NCBI RefSeq assembly: GCF_002217355.1
Contig: NZ_MUHA01000003.1
Coordinates: 92,508 to 156,507, forward strand
DNA from: Flavobacterium oncorhynchi
Lineage (GTDB): Bacteria > Bacteroidota > Bacteroidia > Flavobacteriales > Flavobacteriaceae
DNA length: 64,000 nt
Direction of reading: 5' to 3'
In this document: positions 8,945 to 18,772 of the stretch, piece by piece
How the letters are laid out: the number at the start of each line of letters is the position of its first letter
Numbering within the stretch: the stretch's first letter is position 1
Made by a program: the position numbers and the translations under genes
The notes under the pieces: generated by a model
Databases searched by the model: none
Told to the model about the DNA's origin: nothing
The model's input: the letters and a program-made list of their open reading frames with translations, nothing else

Positions 8945-10180
8945 CTACCATTCATTTACCTTATTAGCATCCATCTTTAAGAAAATAAATAATAAGATAG
9001 TGAATCCCCATAAACCAGAACCTCCATAAGAGAAGAAGGGTAATGGGACTCCTATGGTTGGAAATATACCAATAACCATAGCAATGTTTACAAAGAAATG
9101 GGTAAACAAAATTCCTGCAACACAATAACCGTAAACGCGGCTGAATTTGGTTTTTTGCCTTTCAGCCAGATATATTACTCTTAAAAATAAGCCCACAAAA
9201 AGCAAAATAACGACTAAAGAACCTGCAAATCCCCATTCTTCACCTACAGTTGTAAAAATATAATCGGTATGCTGTTCAGGAACGAATCCTCCTTTAGTTT
9301 GAGTTCCTTCTAAAAAGCCTTTTCCAATCCATCCTCCAGATCCAATTGCAATTTCGGATTGGTTAGTGTTATAGCCAATACCTTTCATGTCTACAGTTTT
9401 TCCTAAAAGAATATTGAAACGGTCCCTATGGTGTTGTTTAAATACGTTGTCAAAAACATAATCAACAGAGAGTACAAAGCCCGAAATAACAACTAATAAA
9501 ATAGCACTCAAAATAATATTTCGATCTACCGCCCGTCCTTTAAAATGTATAATAATTAGCACTCCTAAAGCTATTAAAATAACAGCATAAGGTTCTAAAA
9601 CGAGCGTTAATACAAATAAAAGGATAGTAATAAAACCTGTCCAAACGTACCAAGAAGGCAATCCTTCTCTAAACAAAACAAGGATAAAAACACTGTATAT
9701 TAAGGCACTTCCTGGATCGGGTTGAGGCAGGATTAACATTACAGGTAAAAAAACTATTGCTAGTGCCTGCAGCTGTCTATTGGTTTCTTTAAGGTTAATT
9801 TGGGTGTCACTTAAATATTTAGCTAATGCTAATGATGTAGCTGCTTTTGCGAACTCAGATGGCTGTAAAGTAAAGCTTCCGATTGCATACCAGCATCTTT
9901 GTCCTGCAATGGTTTTTCCAAACAGAAACAATCCGGCTAATGATAATAAGGATACGCCAAATATTATGCTGGCGTATTTTTCGTAAAATTTTCCATCAAC
10001 AAAAAGCACAACAAAAATTAAAGGAATGGTACATCCAATAAAGATTAATTGTTTTTGATATGTTCCATCAGTTGATAATAGTGATGAAGAATAAATATTC
10101 AGCCACCCTAGTATTACCAATGCAATATAGATAAAGACACTTATCCAGTCAATGTTATTTTTTACACTTTGATTTTTCAT
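8945..10180 (-). CDS. rodA: Rod shape-determining protein RodA (SEDS glycosyltransferase)
   Basis: Peptidoglycan polymerase of the elongasome, a polytopic inner-membrane protein of 411 residues. SEDS landmarks are visible: the WYAIGSFTLQPSEFAKAAT segment, PQPDPGSALIY, and the late FPTIGVPLPFFSYGGSGLW motif. The second of these carries the Asp implicated in polymerase activity. It ends the mreB-mreC-mreD-mrdA-rodA cluster, 15 bases after mrdA, and should act with that PBP2. Confidence 0.95.
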   Translation of the reverse strand: MKNQSVKNNIDWISVFIYIALVILGWLNIYSSSLLSTDGTYQKQLIFIGCTIPLIFVVLFVDGKFYEKYASIIFGVSLLSLAGLFLFGKTIAGQRCWYAIGSFTLQPSEFAKAATSLALAKYLSDTQINLKETNRQLQALAIVFLPVMLILPQPDPGSALIYSVFILVLFREGLPSWYVWTGFITILLFVLTLVLEPYAVILIALGVLIIIHFKGRAVDRNIILSAILLVVISGFVLSVDYVFDNVFKQHHRDRFNILLGKTVDMKGIGYNTNQSEIAIGSGGWIGKGFLEGTQTKGGFVPEQHTDYIFTTVGEEWGFAGSLVVILLFVGLFLRVIYLAERQKTKFSRVYGYCVAGILFTHFFVNIAMVIGIFPTIGVPLPFFSYGGSGLWGFTILLFIFLKMDANKVNEW

Positions 10181-10195
10181 TTGAAATAATCTTTC

Positions 10196-12160
10196 TTAGT
10201 TCTTTTTAGTAGTGTCTATTGTTGTTTTTTTAGCCTCTGTTTTTGGAGCTGTTGTTTTTGGGGCAATGATTTTAGCTTTTAAAAGGGAATCTTTTGGTGT
10301 AGATTCGATTGCGCTGGCTTCGTTCATTCCTCCAAGTTTAGCATATTCGCTCGCTAAACTTTTATTTAAAACACGAATCTCTAAATCAGTTCTCGTTATT
10401 TTTTTTCTTAAATATTTTTCTATCATTAAACTCGCAATTGGACCTGCCACGGTAGCTCCAAAACCTCCATTTTCAATCATAATCGCAATCGCAATTTTTG
10501 GATTGTCTTTCGGTGCAAATGCCACAAAAATGGAGTGATCCTTTAGTTGTGTTCTCTTGCCGTTAATTTTTGCAAAGTTTTCAGCTGTACCCGTTTTTCC
10601 ACAAATGTCAATTCCTTCAACTCTTAAAGCGTGTGCAGTTCCTTTATTGTATACATCGAATAAACCGCTTATAACTGGCGGGAAATATTTCTGATCAATT
10701 GAGGTGGTGTGTTTAGTTGTAAATTTTGAATCAATTTTTTCACCCTCAATTTTTTTAATGATATGAGGCGTGTAATAGTATCCTTGATTTGCAACAGTTG
10801 CCATCATATTAGCAAGCTGAATAGGTGTCATTAAAACCTCTCCCTGACCAATTGCATTCGATACAATTGTTGTGCTTCTCCAGCCTCCGTTAGGATAAAT
10901 TCTTTTATAGGTTTTAGAATTTGGAATATTACCTCTTTTTCCTGTTGGTAAATCATACCCCATAAATTGACCTAAACCAAAACTTCTCATATGATCACTC
11001 CAAACATCTACTGCTTTACCTGGATTTGCATATTTGTTGATTGTTAACATATATGCTTGTGCAAAGTAAGTGTTGCAAGAGTTGTAAATACCATTGTGTA
11101 ATTGATGAGGTCCAAATCCGTGACATTTCATAAAGCGACCGCGTCCATAACTAAATCCATGATGACACATAAAAGTAGTTTGCTCGTTGATAACGCCTTC
11201 TTGCAGAGCCACTAAACCTGTTAAGATTTTAAAAGGAGAACCAGGAGGATACTCAGCCAAGAGACCTCTGTCATACAGTGGTTTTGCAATCGAATCATGA
11301 TACAAAAGAGTATAGTTTTTAGAACGTTGTCTTCCAACTAGAATTCCCGGGTCATATGATGGAGCGGTTACTAATGCTAAAATTTCACCAGATTTTGGTT
11401 CTATAGCAACAATTCCACCTCTTTTATTAATCATTAACTCTTCGCCATACTTTTGAAGTTCAGCGTCGATTGTTAAATTGATATCTTCACCAGCAACAGC
11501 GATCGTGTCATATTTACCTTCTTTATAAGAGCCAATTTCACGATTGTATTTGTCTTTCTGAATGTATTTTACTCCTTTTATACCACGTAAAATCTCTTCG
11601 TAACTTTCTTCAACTCCTTGTTTTCCAATTAAATCACCGCTGTTGTAATATGGATTTTTTGCAATTTGGCGCTCATTTACCTGTGTAATGAAACCAAAAA
11701 TATTAGCGCCATAATCTACTTCGTAGTCACGAAGTGAACGTTTCTGAAAATAAAAACCTTCAAATTTTCTGATTTTTTCCTGAAAAGCAGCAAATTCATT
11801 TTTATTTAACTGAGATAAAAATACAGATGGTAATCGTGGACTGTAAACTTTTGCTTTAGCAACTCTTTTCTCGTAATCTTCGGGAGTAATATTTAGTAAT
11901 GCGCAAAACTCTGGGATATTAAGATTTTCTTTAATATCTCTAGGAATTACCATGATATCGTAAGAAGCCTGATTGGCAACCAGTAATTTGCCATTTCTGT
12001 CATAGATATATCCTCGTTCTGGATAATCGTAGACTTTTTTAATGGCATTATTTTCTGATTTCAATTTAAACGAATCATCAATGATCTGCAGATAAAATAT
12101 CCGCATTACTAGCAAAGATGCTGCAATAATAATTAAAGAGGGCAGCAGAACTTTTCTCAT
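10196..12160 (-). CDS. mrdA: Penicillin-binding protein 2
   Basis: Elongasome transpeptidase of 654 residues. A single N-terminal membrane anchor (LLPSLIIIAASLLVMRIFYL) is followed by a PBP dimerisation region (ERGYIYDRNGKLLVANQ) and the transpeptidase domain. Its three motifs are SxxK in PPGSPFKIL (about residue 308), SxN in YNSCNTYF (about 361) and KTGT in CGKTGTAENF (about 523). The tail after residue 600 is rich in Lys, Thr and Ala and looks disordered. The start overlaps the mreD stop by four bases, indicating translational coupling. Confidence 0.96.
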   Translation of the reverse strand: MRKVLLPSLIIIAASLLVMRIFYLQIIDDSFKLKSENNAIKKVYDYPERGYIYDRNGKLLVANQASYDIMVIPRDIKENLNIPEFCALLNITPEDYEKRVAKAKVYSPRLPSVFLSQLNKNEFAAFQEKIRKFEGFYFQKRSLRDYEVDYGANIFGFITQVNERQIAKNPYYNSGDLIGKQGVEESYEEILRGIKGVKYIQKDKYNREIGSYKEGKYDTIAVAGEDINLTIDAELQKYGEELMINKRGGIVAIEPKSGEILALVTAPSYDPGILVGRQRSKNYTLLYHDSIAKPLYDRGLLAEYPPGSPFKILTGLVALQEGVINEQTTFMCHHGFSYGRGRFMKCHGFGPHQLHNGIYNSCNTYFAQAYMLTINKYANPGKAVDVWSDHMRSFGLGQFMGYDLPTGKRGNIPNSKTYKRIYPNGGWRSTTIVSNAIGQGEVLMTPIQLANMMATVANQGYYYTPHIIKKIEGEKIDSKFTTKHTTSIDQKYFPPVISGLFDVYNKGTAHALRVEGIDICGKTGTAENFAKINGKRTQLKDHSIFVAFAPKDNPKIAIAIMIENGGFGATVAGPIASLMIEKYLRKKITRTDLEIRVLNKSLASEYAKLGGMNEASAIESTPKDSLLKAKIIAPKTTAPKTEAKKTTIDTTKKN

Positions 12161-12663
12161 CGTTTATTGGGCTTAATAAGATAAATTATTATAATTGAAG
12201 TGATTATTGTAAAAATGGTGCTGAACAAGGTTCGCAGTAAAATGTCTAGTATAAATTTAAATTGAAAAGCTTCTAATGTAAATAGTATAATGTGATGCAA
12301 TAAAACAGATACTAGAATAAATGAAAACCTTTCAGGTGTTAAAGATTCATTTAGTTTAATGGTCTGATATTCATAACTTAAACCAAATGAAAATTTAAAG
12401 ATGTAAGGTCTGTAATAGGCAAGAATTACACAAGCAGTTGCATGAATTCCGCCAGAGTTACAAAACATATCCATTATCAATCCTAGCAAAAAACTAGAGA
12501 TAATTAATCCTGCTCTATTGCTGTTTACAGGATATAATATAATATACAAGATATATGGGAAGGGACTTATATACCCTAAAAAATTCATATTATTGAAAAT
12601 AACAACCTGAATTGCTAGTAACATAATAAAACGAAGAATATTGACTAATAAAGCGCTATTCAT
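12157..12663 (-). CDS. mreD: Rod shape-determining protein MreD
   Basis: Small polytopic membrane protein of 168 residues with five or six hydrophobic helices. Sequence conservation in MreD is weak. The call rests on size, topology and its place between mreC (8-base overlap) and mrdA (4-base overlap). It probably links MreC to the membrane elongation complex. Confidence 0.88.
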   Translation of the reverse strand: MNSALLVNILRFIMLLAIQVVIFNNMNFLGYISPFPYILYIILYPVNSNRAGLIISSFLLGLIMDMFCNSGGIHATACVILAYYRPYIFKFSFGLSYEYQTIKLNESLTPERFSFILVSVLLHHIILFTLEAFQFKFILDILLRTLFSTIFTIITSIIIIYLIKPNKR

Positions 12664-13486
12664 CTTTTTCCTTGTTTTTGTTTTCTAAATTAATAAGTTC
12701 TTCTCTGTCTTTACTTTTGATAATATAAACATGCCCTAGATTTGTCATATCGTTAAAAAGTTTAACATCTATAACATAATAACTGGTGCCTTTTTTAATG
12801 TATATTTTCTCAACTGTACCAATGTTTATTCCTTCTGGGAAAATTACAGATTGTCCTCCGGTAACAATTGTGTCTCCTTTTCTAATAGTGGCAAGTCTAG
12901 GTACATCTTCCAGTTGCGCAAATCCTGTGCTTTTTCCATTCCATGTTAAAGAACCAAAATGATTTGATTTTTTGATTTTGGCATTAATCTGAGATTTCAT
13001 GTTCAAAATACTCACAACAGTCGAATATCTTGGTGATGTATTATCTACAACTCCAATAATCCCTAAACTGTTAATTACTCCCATATCTTGTTTAACTCCG
13101 TCGTTTGCTCCAGAGTTTAAAGTGATATAGTTTTCGTGAGTATTATAAGAGTTGTGAATTACTTTAGATACAATAATATCTGCAGGTTTTACTCCTTTTA
13201 TACTATCGGCCAAAGGTATTTTGGTAGTATCCTCTTTGTTGAATAAAAGACTTTTTAATCTTGCGTTTTCAAGTACAAGTTCGTCATTTTCAGATCTTAA
13301 ATTCAAATATTCGTTGATGTGATTAATTCTTTCGTAAACTCCGCCGCTTAAAAAATTAGCGGAACTGATTACTCTGCTTTTGTGATAGGAGTGTGACTGA
13401 ATCGTGAGCGTCAACGAAATACCTAAAAGCAGCAAAAACAGCAATCGATTACTGTTTCTTATAAGGAAATTAAAAATTTGCTGCAT
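12656..13486 (-). CDS. mreC: Rod shape-determining protein MreC
   Basis: Bitopic inner-membrane protein of 276 residues with one N-terminal anchor (residues 13-30), a coiled-coil segment around 55-85 (YLNLRSENDELVLENARLKS) and the periplasmic beta domains (NYITLNSGANDGVKQDMGVI, then GIIGVVDNTSPRYSTVVSIL and GDTIVTGGQSVIFPEGINIG). It activates PBP2 in known elongasomes. It is separated from mreB by a large perfect hairpin. Confidence 0.93.
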   Translation of the reverse strand: MQQIFNFLIRNSNRLLFLLLLGISLTLTIQSHSYHKSRVISSANFLSGGVYERINHINEYLNLRSENDELVLENARLKSLLFNKEDTTKIPLADSIKGVKPADIIVSKVIHNSYNTHENYITLNSGANDGVKQDMGVINSLGIIGVVDNTSPRYSTVVSILNMKSQINAKIKKSNHFGSLTWNGKSTGFAQLEDVPRLATIRKGDTIVTGGQSVIFPEGINIGTVEKIYIKKGTSYYVIDVKLFNDMTNLGHVYIIKSKDREELINLENKNKEKDE

Positions 13487-13531
13487 TTCTTGTTTGGTTA
13501 TTTTGTTTCAGGATATGCTTTTGGTTTCAAA

Positions 13532-13571
13532 TTTTATTAGAGTCAAATAGTGAAATTTGACTCTAATAAAA
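13532..13571 (-). terminator. 17-bp perfect hairpin between mreB and mreC
   Basis: Left arm 13532-13548 and right arm 13555-13571 pair perfectly around a 6-base loop. No long T run follows on the minus strand (AAAATTTG only), so it may be a leaky terminator or an RNA-processing/stability structure that lets mreB be expressed above mreC and mreD. Confidence 0.6.
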
Positions 13572-13595
13572 GTAAATTGATTACTATTTTGAATC

Positions 13596-14624
13596 TTATT
13601 TGATTAAGATACTTTTAAATTTTGCAATGTTTTTAAGTGCCATTCCAGTTCCACGAACAACAGCTCTTAAAGGATCTTCGGCAATATAAACAGGTAAATC
13701 TGTTTTTTGAGAAATACGTTTGTCAAGACCTCTTAACATAGATCCCCCGCCAGCTAAATAAATACCTGTATTGTAAATATCGGCAGCTAATTCAGGAGGT
13801 GTTTGAGATAATGTTTCCATTACAGCATCTTCAATACGTTGAATCGACTTGTCTAATGCTTTTGCGATTTCGCGGTAAGAAACATCTACTTGTTTTGGTT
13901 TCCCTGTAAGCAAATCTCTACCTTGAACAGACATATCTTCTGGCGGACCGTCTAAATCTTCGATAGCCGCTCCAATTTGAATTTTTATTTTTTCAGCAGT
14001 GCTTTCTCCAACAAATAAATTGTGTTGAGTACGCATATAATAAACGATGTCATTTGTAAATACATCACCTGCAATTTTTACAGATTTATCGCAAACAATT
14101 CCGCCTAAAGCGATAACAGCAATTTCTGTTGTACCACCTCCAATATCGACAATCATGTTTCCTTTTGGCTGCATAATATCAATGCCGATACCAATTGCAG
14201 CAGCCATAGGCTCGTGAATTAAGTAAACTTCTTTTCCGTTTACTCTTTCACAAGATTCTTTTACCGCTCTCATTTCAACCTCAGTAATACCAGAAGGAAT
14301 ACAAACCACCATACGTAAAGCTGGAGTAAACATTCTTTTTTTCAATGCAGGAATGCTTTTAATGAACATATTGATCATCTTTTCCGAAGCATCAAAATCA
14401 GCAATTACACCATCTTTTAAAGGCCTTATGGTCTTGATGTTTTCATGCGTTTTACCTTGCATCATGTTGGCTTCTTTACCAACAGCAATGATTTTGCCTG
14501 ATACTCTATCACGTGCAACTATAGATGGACTATCAATAACAACTTTATCATTATGTATGATTAAAGTGTTTGCGGTACCAAGGTCTATCGCGATATCCTC
14601 GGTCATGAAATCAAAAAATCCCAT
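13596..14624 (-). CDS. mreB: Rod shape-determining protein MreB
   Basis: Bacterial actin of 342 residues that organises lateral wall synthesis. ATPase signatures are present: DLGTANTLI near residue 15, NMIVDIGGGTTEIAVIALGG near 160 and YLAGGGSMLRGLDKRI near 290. Length and motifs are normal. It follows purH on the same strand. A TAACTTTG box on the minus strand (14667-14674) could provide a promoter in the 56-base gap. Confidence 0.97.
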   Translation of the reverse strand: MGFFDFMTEDIAIDLGTANTLIIHNDKVVIDSPSIVARDRVSGKIIAVGKEANMMQGKTHENIKTIRPLKDGVIADFDASEKMINMFIKSIPALKKRMFTPALRMVVCIPSGITEVEMRAVKESCERVNGKEVYLIHEPMAAAIGIGIDIMQPKGNMIVDIGGGTTEIAVIALGGIVCDKSVKIAGDVFTNDIVYYMRTQHNLFVGESTAEKIKIQIGAAIEDLDGPPEDMSVQGRDLLTGKPKQVDVSYREIAKALDKSIQRIEDAVMETLSQTPPELAADIYNTGIYLAGGGSMLRGLDKRISQKTDLPVYIAEDPLRAVVRGTGMALKNIAKFKSILIK

Positions 14625-14680
14625 AAGTTTTTTAGGGGTTTAAAATGTTATAAATTATTTATCGAACAAAGTTAAACAAA

Positions 14681-16207
14681 TTAATGTTTAAAATGACGAG
14701 TTCCTGTAAATACCATTGCAACATTATTTTCATTGCAATAATTTATACTTAATTCGTCTTTTATTGAGCCTCCTGGCTGAATTACAGCAGTTATTCCTGC
14801 TTTTTTGGCTAATTCTACACAATCCGGAAATGGAAAAAATGCATCGCTTGCCATAGAAGCGCCGGTTAAATCAAATCCAAAAGCTTTTGCTTTGTCAACA
14901 GCTTGCATTAAAGCATCAACTCTTGAAGTCTGACCTGTACCAGATGAAATTAAAGTTCCGTTTTTTGCAAAGACAATTGTATTTGATTTTGTGTTCTTGC
15001 AAATTTTTGATGCAAAAATCAAATCTTCTATCTCTTGAGCAGTAGGTTCTGTAATTGTAACGGTTTTTAAATGCTCTTTATTATCTGTAATATTATTTCT
15101 GTCCTGAATTAACAAACCATTAAGACATGTTCTTACTTGTCTTGAAGGTAATTCAACTTCATTTTGAACTAATATGATTCTGTTTTTCTTTTCTTGTAAA
15201 ACTGTAATTGCTTCATCATCATAAGCTGGAGCAATAACTACTTCGCAGAATAATTTGTTGATTTCTTGTGCAGTTTCCAAATCAATCTTAGTGTTTGAAA
15301 TCAAAACTCCTCCAAAAGCAGAAGTAGGATCACAAGCTAAAGCCGCTAAATAAGCTTCGCTGATTGTTTTTCTTGAAGCTAAACCACAAGCATTATTATG
15401 TTTTAGAATCGCAAATGTTGGTCCGTCAGTTTTGAATTCAGCAATTAAATTTACTGCAGCATCAACATCAAGCAAGTTGTTGTATGATAATTCTTTTCCG
15501 TGAACTTTATTGAACATCGCATCAAAATCTCCAAAGAAGAAGCCTTTTTGATGCGGGTTTTCGCCATATCTTAAAACCTGACCATTGTCAATGCTTTCTT
15601 TGTAGATCGTTTCGTCTGTATTAAAATAATTAAAAATAGCTCCATCGTAATGAGAAGATACGTGGAAAGCTTTAGTAGCTAACAATCTTCTGTTTTCAAG
15701 AGTTGTAGAACCATTTTGTTCTGTAATCATATCTAAAAGCAAACTGTATTCATTAACAGAAGCAACAATGACTGTGTCCTTGAAGTTTTTTGCTCCAGCG
15801 CGAATCAATGAAATTCCGCCAATGTCAATTTTCTCGATAATATCTTGCTCGCTTGCACCAGAAGCAACTGTTTTTTCAAAAGGATACAAATCAACAATTA
15901 CTAAATCAATCTGCGGAATATCAAATTCCTTCATTTGTTGAACATCACTTTCGTTATCTTGACGATTCAAGATTCCTCCAAAAATTTTTGGGTGTAAAGT
16001 TTTTACTCTTCCTCCAAGAATTTCAGGGAAAGAGGTAATGTCTTCAACAGGAACTACAGGAATACCAAGGTTTTTAATGAAATCTTCAGTTCCTCCAGTA
16101 GAGTAAAGTGTAACATTTTGTTCGTGTAATTTTCTAACGATTGGTTCTAATCCATCTTTAGAAAAAACAGAAATTAATGCCGATTGTATTTTTTTAGTTG
16201 TGCTCAT
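14681..16207 (-). CDS. purH: Bifunctional AICAR formyltransferase / IMP cyclohydrolase
   Basis: Last two steps of de novo purine synthesis, 508 residues. The N-terminal MGS-like cyclohydrolase domain (residues 1-200: SALISVFSKDGLEPIVRKL, STGGTEDFIKNLGIPV, GGRVKTLHPKIFGGIL) is followed by the formyltransferase domain (LRYGENPHQKGFFFGD, ILKHNNACGLA, SDAFFPFPDCVELA, IQPGGSIKDE). All key motifs are intact. A TACTTTTG box on the minus strand at 16233-16240 lies 26 bases before the start. Confidence 0.97.
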   Translation of the reverse strand: MSTTKKIQSALISVFSKDGLEPIVRKLHEQNVTLYSTGGTEDFIKNLGIPVVPVEDITSFPEILGGRVKTLHPKIFGGILNRQDNESDVQQMKEFDIPQIDLVIVDLYPFEKTVASGASEQDIIEKIDIGGISLIRAGAKNFKDTVIVASVNEYSLLLDMITEQNGSTTLENRRLLATKAFHVSSHYDGAIFNYFNTDETIYKESIDNGQVLRYGENPHQKGFFFGDFDAMFNKVHGKELSYNNLLDVDAAVNLIAEFKTDGPTFAILKHNNACGLASRKTISEAYLAALACDPTSAFGGVLISNTKIDLETAQEINKLFCEVVIAPAYDDEAITVLQEKKNRIILVQNEVELPSRQVRTCLNGLLIQDRNNITDNKEHLKTVTITEPTAQEIEDLIFASKICKNTKSNTIVFAKNGTLISSGTGQTSRVDALMQAVDKAKAFGFDLTGASMASDAFFPFPDCVELAKKAGITAVIQPGGSIKDELSINYCNENNVAMVFTGTRHFKH

Positions 16208-16373
16208 TGTGTAGTTATGATTTTTGAGACTGCAAAAGTAGTTTTTTTATATATTATTTTAAAGAAAATTAATGTAACATTATGCTAAAAAAATCTACTG
16301 ATGAGTAAGTTAACTTTTATTAGGTTTTTGTTTTTAAATTATTGAATTTTACTTTGTTGAAAAATACTACTAT

Positions 16374-17621
16374 ATGCTTCTTTATCTAAGATTATTAAAA
16401 GAAAGTTTAAGCTTTGCTATAAGCGCCTTGCGAAATAATAAACTGCGAACTTTATTGTCGCTTTTAGGTGTTACTATTGGTATTTTTTCAATTATTGCTG
16501 TTTTAGCTGCCGTTGATTCTTTAGATAGAAAAATTTCAAAAGATTTGAGCAGTTTAGATAAAAATACGATTTATTTAATGAAATACTGTTTTGGACCCTC
16601 CGAAATTCCGCAATGGAAGAGGGAACAGTTTCCAAATGTGAAGTATGATGAATATATCGCTTTAAAAAATTCTCTTAATAATACAGATCAGGTTGCGTAT
16701 CAGCTTTTTGTTAATCATGAAAGTTTAAAATACGATTCAAAAACCGTCAGTGATGTGAATATTGTGCCGTCGTCAAGCGAAATGGTCGATATTGACGGAT
16801 TGAGTTTTGACAAAGGAAGATTTTATAATGAATCTGAATCGAATTCAGGAACTGCAGTAATAGTTCTAGGATATGATATTGCCGAAGGGCTTTTTGGCAG
16901 TAGCGATCCTATTGGCAAAAACATACGGCTTTATGGTCAGCGTTTTACTGTAATTGGTGTAATTGAAAAACAAGGAGCAGGTTTTTTTGGAGATAGCAAC
17001 GATACGTCGGTGTATTTGCCAGCTAATTTTTTACGTAAAATGTATGGTGACAGCGATGCGATGACCCCGGTAATTGTTTTGAAACCAGAGAAAGGCATTG
17101 ATATGGATGCTTATAAAGCTGAAGTTGCACAAAAACTTCGAGCGACTAGAGGAATGAAAGCAGGAGAGATTGATAATTTTTTTGTAAATGTTCTTTCCGG
17201 TTTTACGGATTTTATCGACGGAATTCTTGGGCAGATGAATGTTGTAGGCTGGATTATCAGCGGATTTTCTCTTTTGGTGGGAGGCTTCGGAATTGCAAAT
17301 ATTATGTTTGTTTCGGTAAAAGAAAGAACGAACTTAATTGGGATTCAAAAATCATTGGGAGCTAAAAACAGGTTTATATTATTTCAATTTTTATTTGAAG
17401 CAATAATTCTTTCAGTAATTGGTGGAATTATTGGTTTGTTGATGGTTTGGGGAATTGCTCTTATTTTGACAAAAGCACTCGATTTTGAATTTGTTTTAAG
17501 TTTTGGGAATATTGTATTAGGAACAACTTTAGCGGCGCTTATTGGATTAATTTCAGGAATTCTTCCAGCAATTTCTGCAGCAAATTTAGATCCAGTTGAA
17601 GCAATCCGAACTGGAATGTAG
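16374..17621 (+). CDS. MacB-like ABC transporter permease
   Basis: FtsX/MacB-type permease of 415 residues. An N-terminal membrane helix (RTLLSLLGVTIGIFSIIAVL) is followed by a large periplasmic domain (about 50-280) and three C-terminal helices (near 285-305, 335-360 and 385-405). The family signature FGIANIMFVSVKERTNLIGI, then SLGAKNRFIL, is clear, and the C-terminus reads LDPVEAIRTGM. No ATPase gene is adjacent, so the partner must be encoded elsewhere. The substrate is unknown. Confidence 0.88.
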   Translation: MLLYLRLLKESLSFAISALRNNKLRTLLSLLGVTIGIFSIIAVLAAVDSLDRKISKDLSSLDKNTIYLMKYCFGPSEIPQWKREQFPNVKYDEYIALKNSLNNTDQVAYQLFVNHESLKYDSKTVSDVNIVPSSSEMVDIDGLSFDKGRFYNESESNSGTAVIVLGYDIAEGLFGSSDPIGKNIRLYGQRFTVIGVIEKQGAGFFGDSNDTSVYLPANFLRKMYGDSDAMTPVIVLKPEKGIDMDAYKAEVAQKLRATRGMKAGEIDNFFVNVLSGFTDFIDGILGQMNVVGWIISGFSLLVGGFGIANIMFVSVKERTNLIGIQKSLGAKNRFILFQFLFEAIILSVIGGIIGLLMVWGIALILTKALDFEFVLSFGNIVLGTTLAALIGLISGILPAISAANLDPVEAIRTGM

Positions 17622-17755
17622 TTTTTTTGAGGGTCAAAGGTTCAGAGAGGTAAAGGGACTAAGTTTTAATTTTAGATCTTTATATAATTCTGGAATTTTA
17701 CAAGTTTTTTCTTTTTTAAATTCCATAACAATAATACATATTCACTTTTGGATAT

Positions 17756-17789
17756 AAAAAAATCCCAAGAAGTAATTCTTGGGATTTTT
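17756..17789 (-). terminator. Terminator after accD (possibly bidirectional)
   Basis: AAAAATCCCAAGAA pairs with TTCTTGGGATTTTT around GTAA, with T-rich flanks on both strands. It lies between the convergent MacB-like permease gene and accD. Confidence 0.85.
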
Positions 17790-17807
17790 GTTTTAGAGAG
17801 TTAAAAA

Positions 17808-18662
17808 CTATCTAATAGTATTGTTTTGAATCAAATCGATATATAAGTTAATCTTATCCTTCAATTCTTTTCTAGGCGTGATAAAATCTAAGAAACCATG
17901 CTCTAATAAGAACTCAGCAGTTTGGAAACCTTCTGGTAAATCTTTTCCAGTAGTGTCACGTACAACACGCGGTCCAGCAAAACCAATCAAAGCGCCTGGC
18001 TCAGAGATGTTAATGTCTCCTAACATTGCATAAGATGCAGTTGTTCCTCCCGTTGTTGGGTCTGTACAAAGTGAGATATAAGGTAATTTTGCTTCTGCTA
18101 ATTGAGCTAGTTTTACAGAAGTTTTTGCTAATTGCATTAAAGAATAAGCGGCTTCCATCATACGAGCCCCGCCAGATTTAGAAATCATTACAAAAGGCAG
18201 TTTGTTTTTGATTGCGTGATCAATACCTCTTGCGATTTTTTCACCTACAACAGCTCCCATAGATCCACCAATAAAAGCGAAATCCATACAGCAAATTACA
18301 AGTTCTTTTCCTTTAGATTTTCCTACTCCCGTACGTACAGCGTCTTTAAGGTGAGTTTTTTCCATTACATCTTTTAATCTTTCTGCATATTTTTTTGTGT
18401 CCACAAAATGCAAAGGATCTTTTGATGTCATGTTTTTGTCTAACTCAACAAATTCATTGTTGTCGAATAAAATTTCAAAATAGATTGCGCTTCCAATTCG
18501 AACATGAAAATCATCTTCAGGGCTTACGAATAAGTTTCTTGCTAATTCGTCAGCATCAATAATTTTTCCAGTAGGAGATTTGTACCACAATCCTTTCGGA
18601 ACGTCCATTTTATCTTCTGTCGCGGTCGTAATTCCTTTTTCTTGTCTTTTAAACCAAGCCAT
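17808..18662 (-). CDS. accD: Acetyl-CoA carboxylase carboxyltransferase subunit beta
   Basis: Carboxyltransferase beta subunit making malonyl-CoA for fatty acid synthesis, 284 residues. The crotonase-like core is intact ([69 protein letters not shown]). The N-terminal zinc ribbon of the E. coli type has lost its four cysteines: the two CxxC sites read KSPTGK and VSPEDD here. Zinc binding at this site is therefore not expected. Confidence 0.95.
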   Translation of the reverse strand: MAWFKRQEKGITTATEDKMDVPKGLWYKSPTGKIIDADELARNLFVSPEDDFHVRIGSAIYFEILFDNNEFVELDKNMTSKDPLHFVDTKKYAERLKDVMEKTHLKDAVRTGVGKSKGKELVICCMDFAFIGGSMGAVVGEKIARGIDHAIKNKLPFVMISKSGGARMMEAAYSLMQLAKTSVKLAQLAEAKLPYISLCTDPTTGGTTASYAMLGDINISEPGALIGFAGPRVVRDTTGKDLPEGFQTAEFLLEHGFLDFITPRKELKDKINLYIDLIQNNTIR

Positions 18663-18718
18663 TTTTTTAATTTTAGAATGTAGATTTTAAAGTTTAGATT
18701 TTTCAATCTGATTCAAAA

Positions 18719-18756
18719 TTTAGATTTCAGGCTTTTTTAGAAGTCTGAAATCTAAA
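18719..18756. repeat. Inverted repeat downstream of fba
   Basis: TTTAGATTTCAG (18719-18730) and CTGAAATCTAAA (18745-18756) are perfect complements. The surrounding 100 bases repeat TTTAGATTT/AAATCTAAA units, a kind of intergenic repeat also seen near 29385, 60900 and 62700. It could act as a weak terminator for fba. Confidence 0.6.
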
Positions 18757-18772
18757 ATCAGAAATCTAAAAA

